DNA of 15,357 nt from Arcobacter sp. UBA7394 (lineage in GTDB: Bacteria; Campylobacterota; Campylobacteria; Campylobacterales; Arcobacteraceae), in assembly GCA_002470185.1 (NCBI GenBank), contig DKNG01000229.1, positions 1 through 15,357 of the forward strand. The letters run 5' to 3'. A program made the translations under genes and the position numbers. Below are positions 13,434 through 15,357 of this stretch, piece by piece (positions within the stretch are counted from its first letter, which is position 1; every line of letters begins with the position of its first letter). Under the pieces are notes generated by a model that did not search any database, was not told the DNA's origin, and saw nothing but the letters and a program-made list of their open reading frames with translations.

Positions 13434-13461
13434 ATTATTTAAAAAAAGTTAGAGGATTAAT

Positions 13462-14040
13462 ATGAAAACAAAATATTTATTTGCTAGCGCCTTAGCTGCG
13501 CTATTTTTATTTACAGGTTGTGATTCAAAAAGTGAAATCGATGAAAGCTTAATTGCTAGTTCTTCAAAGAATAAAAAAGTTGGAGGATCTTATGAATCAA
13601 AGAAATTTGTATTAGATAGTGTAAATGCAAATAGTATTGAAGTTAGTACAAAATTAAATGGTTTAGATTTTAAAGACTTCAAAGGTAAAAAAGTAGTTTT
13701 AGTTGATGTTTTTGCTACATGGTGTCCTCCTTGTATTGAGGGAATACCTGTTTTAAAAGGGCTAAAAGAAAAGTATAAAGACCAATTTGAAATAGTTTCT
13801 GTTTTATTTGAAGAAGGTAAAACCAAAGAAGAAATTACTGCATTTGTAAAAAAACATGATATTACTTACCCAGTTACAATGGGTGATACTACTATGAAAT
13901 TTATTAAAGATTTAGGGGATATTCAAAAGGTACCTGAATTATATCTATTTACTAAAGATGGAACATTCTCTAAAAAATTTGTTGGAGAAACAGACAAAGA
14001 AACATTTGAAAGGTATATAGATAACGCTTTAACTAAATAA
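13462..14040 (+). CDS. TlpA-like thiol-disulfide lipoprotein
   Basis: A 192-residue lipoprotein with a lipobox ending LFTGC, so C20 is lipidated after signal peptidase II cleavage and the protein sits in the envelope. A linker (about 21-60) leads to a thioredoxin-fold domain of the TlpA/ResA type: VDVFATWCPPC (81-91) gives the redox pair C88/C91, and the cis-proline is in KVPELYLF (P158). Such proteins are usually reductants, for example for apocytochrome c or for other exported thiols, in contrast to the oxidising DsbA-like protein 3 kb upstream. No cytochrome maturation genes are adjacent. AGAGGA lies five bases ahead of the ATG. The aminotransferase follows after 33 bases and may be co-transcribed. 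Confidence 0.87.
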   Translation: MKTKYLFASALAALFLFTGCDSKSEIDESLIASSSKNKKVGGSYESKKFVLDSVNANSIEVSTKLNGLDFKDFKGKKVVLVDVFATWCPPCIEGIPVLKGLKEKYKDQFEIVSVLFEEGKTKEEITAFVKKHDITYPVTMGDTTMKFIKDLGDIQKVPELYLFTKDGTFSKKFVGETDKETFERYIDNALTK

Positions 14041-14073
14041 TTAGTAATTCAAAATAACAAGGAAGCATAGATT

Positions 14074-15189
14074 TTGAGATATGAAAATATGAGTTCATTT
14101 ATTGTAATGGACATAGTTAGAGAAGCACAGAAGTATAAGGATTCAATTCATTTTGAAATAGGTCAACCTGACCTTTGTCCTAGTCCTAAAGTAAAAGAGA
14201 AACTACAAGAGGCTATTTGCCTTAATAAATTCTCTTATACTGAATCAAAAGGATTAGAGCAACTTAGAGAAAAAATAGCTTTAAGTTACAAGAAAAACTA
14301 TAATGTAGATATTTCTAAAGAACAGATAATAATGACTCCTGGTACCTCTGGGGCATTTTTAATAGCATATACATTAACATTAAAACATAAAGAGAGTTTA
14401 GGTTTATCTGATCCCTCTTATCCTTGTTATAAAAATTTTGCAAATATGTTGGATATTAATCCATGTTTTATGGATATTGATAAAAGTACAAATTATGAGT
14501 TAACTCCTAAACATTTAGAAGGTAATGATATTCAAGCATTGCAAATTTCATCTCCTTGTAATCCAACGGGAAATGTATATGATAAGAAGAACCTAGAAGA
14601 GTTAATTCAATATTGTGATGATAATAATATTGCTTTTATATCTGATGAGTTATATCATGGTTTGTCTTATGAAAAAGAAGCAAATACAGCTTTAGAGTTT
14701 TCAGATAATGTATTTGTGATTAATGGTTTCTCAAAATATTATTGTATGCCAGGTATTAGACTAGGTTGGATTATTGTTCCTAAATCATTAAGTCGTGAAG
14801 CTGAGATTATTGCACAGAATGTATTTATTTCTGCACCTACACTATCTCAGTATGGAGCATTAGAAGCCTTTGATGATGAGTATTTAGCAGAAGTTAAATC
14901 AGAGTTTAAAGAGCGTAGAGATTATCTATATTCTGAACTAAATGAAATTTTTGATGTTGATGCTAAACCAGAAGGTGCTTTTTATATTTGGGCTAATGTT
15001 TCTAAATATACAGATGACAGTTTTGTTTTTGCAAAAGAGTTATTAGAGAATATTCATATTGCTACAACTCCAGGAGTTGATTTTGGATCTAATAAGACAA
15101 ACCATTATTTACGGTTTGCCTATACACGAGACATTGAACATATGAGTGAAGGTATAGCTAGACTTAAAGAGTATTTGAAAACTAGATAG
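14074..15189 (+). CDS. Pyridoxal-phosphate aminotransferase, class I/II
   Basis: A 371-residue cytosolic fold-type I aminotransferase of normal length. The cofactor lysine is K221 in NGFSKYYCMPGIRLGW, with R229 following. SPCNPTGN (160-167) supplies N163, ISDELYHGL (189-197) supplies D191 for the pyridine nitrogen and Y194, and YLRFAY (345-350) supplies R347 for the substrate carboxylate. An early substrate-loop motif FEIGQPD (27-33) is also present. This is the AspC/AlaT-like subgroup; the amino donor cannot be read off. The start is TTG, chosen because AAGGAAG lies eight bases upstream; the in-frame ATG at 14089 is too far from it. The last codons form half of a 13-pair hairpin. It lies 33 bases after the TlpA-like gene. 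Confidence 0.9.
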   Translation: MRYENMSSFIVMDIVREAQKYKDSIHFEIGQPDLCPSPKVKEKLQEAICLNKFSYTESKGLEQLREKIALSYKKNYNVDISKEQIIMTPGTSGAFLIAYTLTLKHKESLGLSDPSYPCYKNFANMLDINPCFMDIDKSTNYELTPKHLEGNDIQALQISSPCNPTGNVYDKKNLEELIQYCDDNNIAFISDELYHGLSYEKEANTALEFSDNVFVINGFSKYYCMPGIRLGWIIVPKSLSREAEIIAQNVFISAPTLSQYGALEAFDDEYLAEVKSEFKERRDYLYSELNEIFDVDAKPEGAFYIWANVSKYTDDSFVFAKELLENIHIATTPGVDFGSNKTNHYLRFAYTRDIEHMSEGIARLKEYLKTR

Positions 15190-15200
15190 TTTTCAAATAC
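15171..15200. terminator. Hairpin over the aminotransferase stop codon
   Basis: A 13-base arm (15171-15183) is perfectly complementary to 15188-15200 around a four-base loop. It spans the last six codons and the TAG stop and ends one base before the stop of the convergent gene. No long T-run follows, so termination may be weaker than at 7065-7091, or it may serve mainly as a 3' stability structure. Confidence 0.55.
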
Positions 15201-15201
15201 A

Positions 15202-15357
15202 TCATACTATAAAATCAACACCCGTTATAAGTCCTGGTTGTCCATTTTCTTTTAGATAAAAACTACTTTGTTTTAAATGTGCGATTTTATCTTCAACAGA
15301 TGTATGATAGTCAAAATTACTTTGAGCACTTGCTAAATAAATTGCTCCAACTCCAGC
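15202..15357 (-). CDS. 3' end of unrecognised protein (partial)
   Basis: On the minus strand the reading frame is open from the window edge through 51 codons to a TGA at 15202-15204. The visible C-terminus begins AGVGAIYLASAQSNFDYHTS and ends GLITGVDFIV. The small-residue AGVGAIYLASA stretch could be a buried helix or a nucleotide-loop region, but I cannot name a family. The frame is clean, the composition is protein-like and the stop sits directly behind the shared hairpin of a convergent junction, all of which support a real gene whose start lies to the right of the window. Confidence 0.6.
   Translation of the reverse strand, partial: AGVGAIYLASAQSNFDYHTSVEDKIAHLKQSSFYLKENGQPGLITGVDFIV

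Noticed and set aside
12914..13826. Minus-strand open frames at 12914-13096 and 13590-13826
   Set aside because: Both are Ser/Phe/Cys-rich antisense shadows, one crossing the hairpin at 13053-13081; no ribosome sites.
14032..14045. Small hairpin over the TlpA-like stop codon
   Set aside because: Only five A/T-rich pairs with no T-run; not convincing as a terminator.

Overview
The window is about 15.4 kb of very AT-rich, tightly packed bacterial DNA. Low GC, A/T-run-rich spacers, TATAAT-like -10 boxes without clear -35 boxes, and the protein set (heme-c diguanylate cyclase, DsbB/DsbA pair, TlpA-like lipoprotein, RraA) fit Campylobacterota, most likely the Arcobacteraceae. This placement is a judgement from sequence style and gene content, not a database result. 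I see no tRNA, rRNA, CRISPR array, insertion sequence, phage gene or other sign of recent transfer; the region reads as chromosome.

Layout. 1-120 is the 3' end of an unrecognised gene, facing two small minus-strand genes (115-612). A divergent promoter region leads to a membrane diguanylate cyclase with a periplasmic CxxCH heme site and a four-cysteine cytoplasmic sensor domain (757-2604). After a terminator comes an overlapping pair of motor-like genes (2700-4986): a MotA/TolQ/ExbB-type channel subunit and a MotB/OmpA-type partner with a very long coiled coil, related in plan to ZorA/ZorB of Zorya defence but without recognisable Zorya effectors beside it. Next are a DJ-1/PfpI protein, an IclR regulator and a secreted AmpD-like amidase (5095-7093), then a convergent RraA homologue (7097-7579, minus).

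The second half is all plus strand until the last gene: a DUF2721 membrane protein, a SAM methyltransferase, a 94-residue unknown protein, a DsbB/DsbA oxidative-folding pair (9740-10799), an orphan PhnD-like periplasmic binding protein, two unrecognised membrane-anchored proteins (11858-13390), a TlpA-like thiol-disulfide lipoprotein and a class I/II aminotransferase. A partial minus-strand gene runs off the right edge.

How the genes fit together. Envelope biology dominates: periplasmic redox sensing to c-di-GMP, disulfide formation, thiol-disulfide exchange, peptidoglycan cleavage and a peptidoglycan-anchored ion-driven motor-like complex. Only the overlapping motor pair, the DsbB/DsbA pair, the DJ-1/IclR pair and the small minus-strand pair look like true operons. 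All three convergent gene junctions carry a long palindrome built into the last codons. The strongest candidates for something undescribed are the motor pair and the heme plus four-cysteine cyclase.
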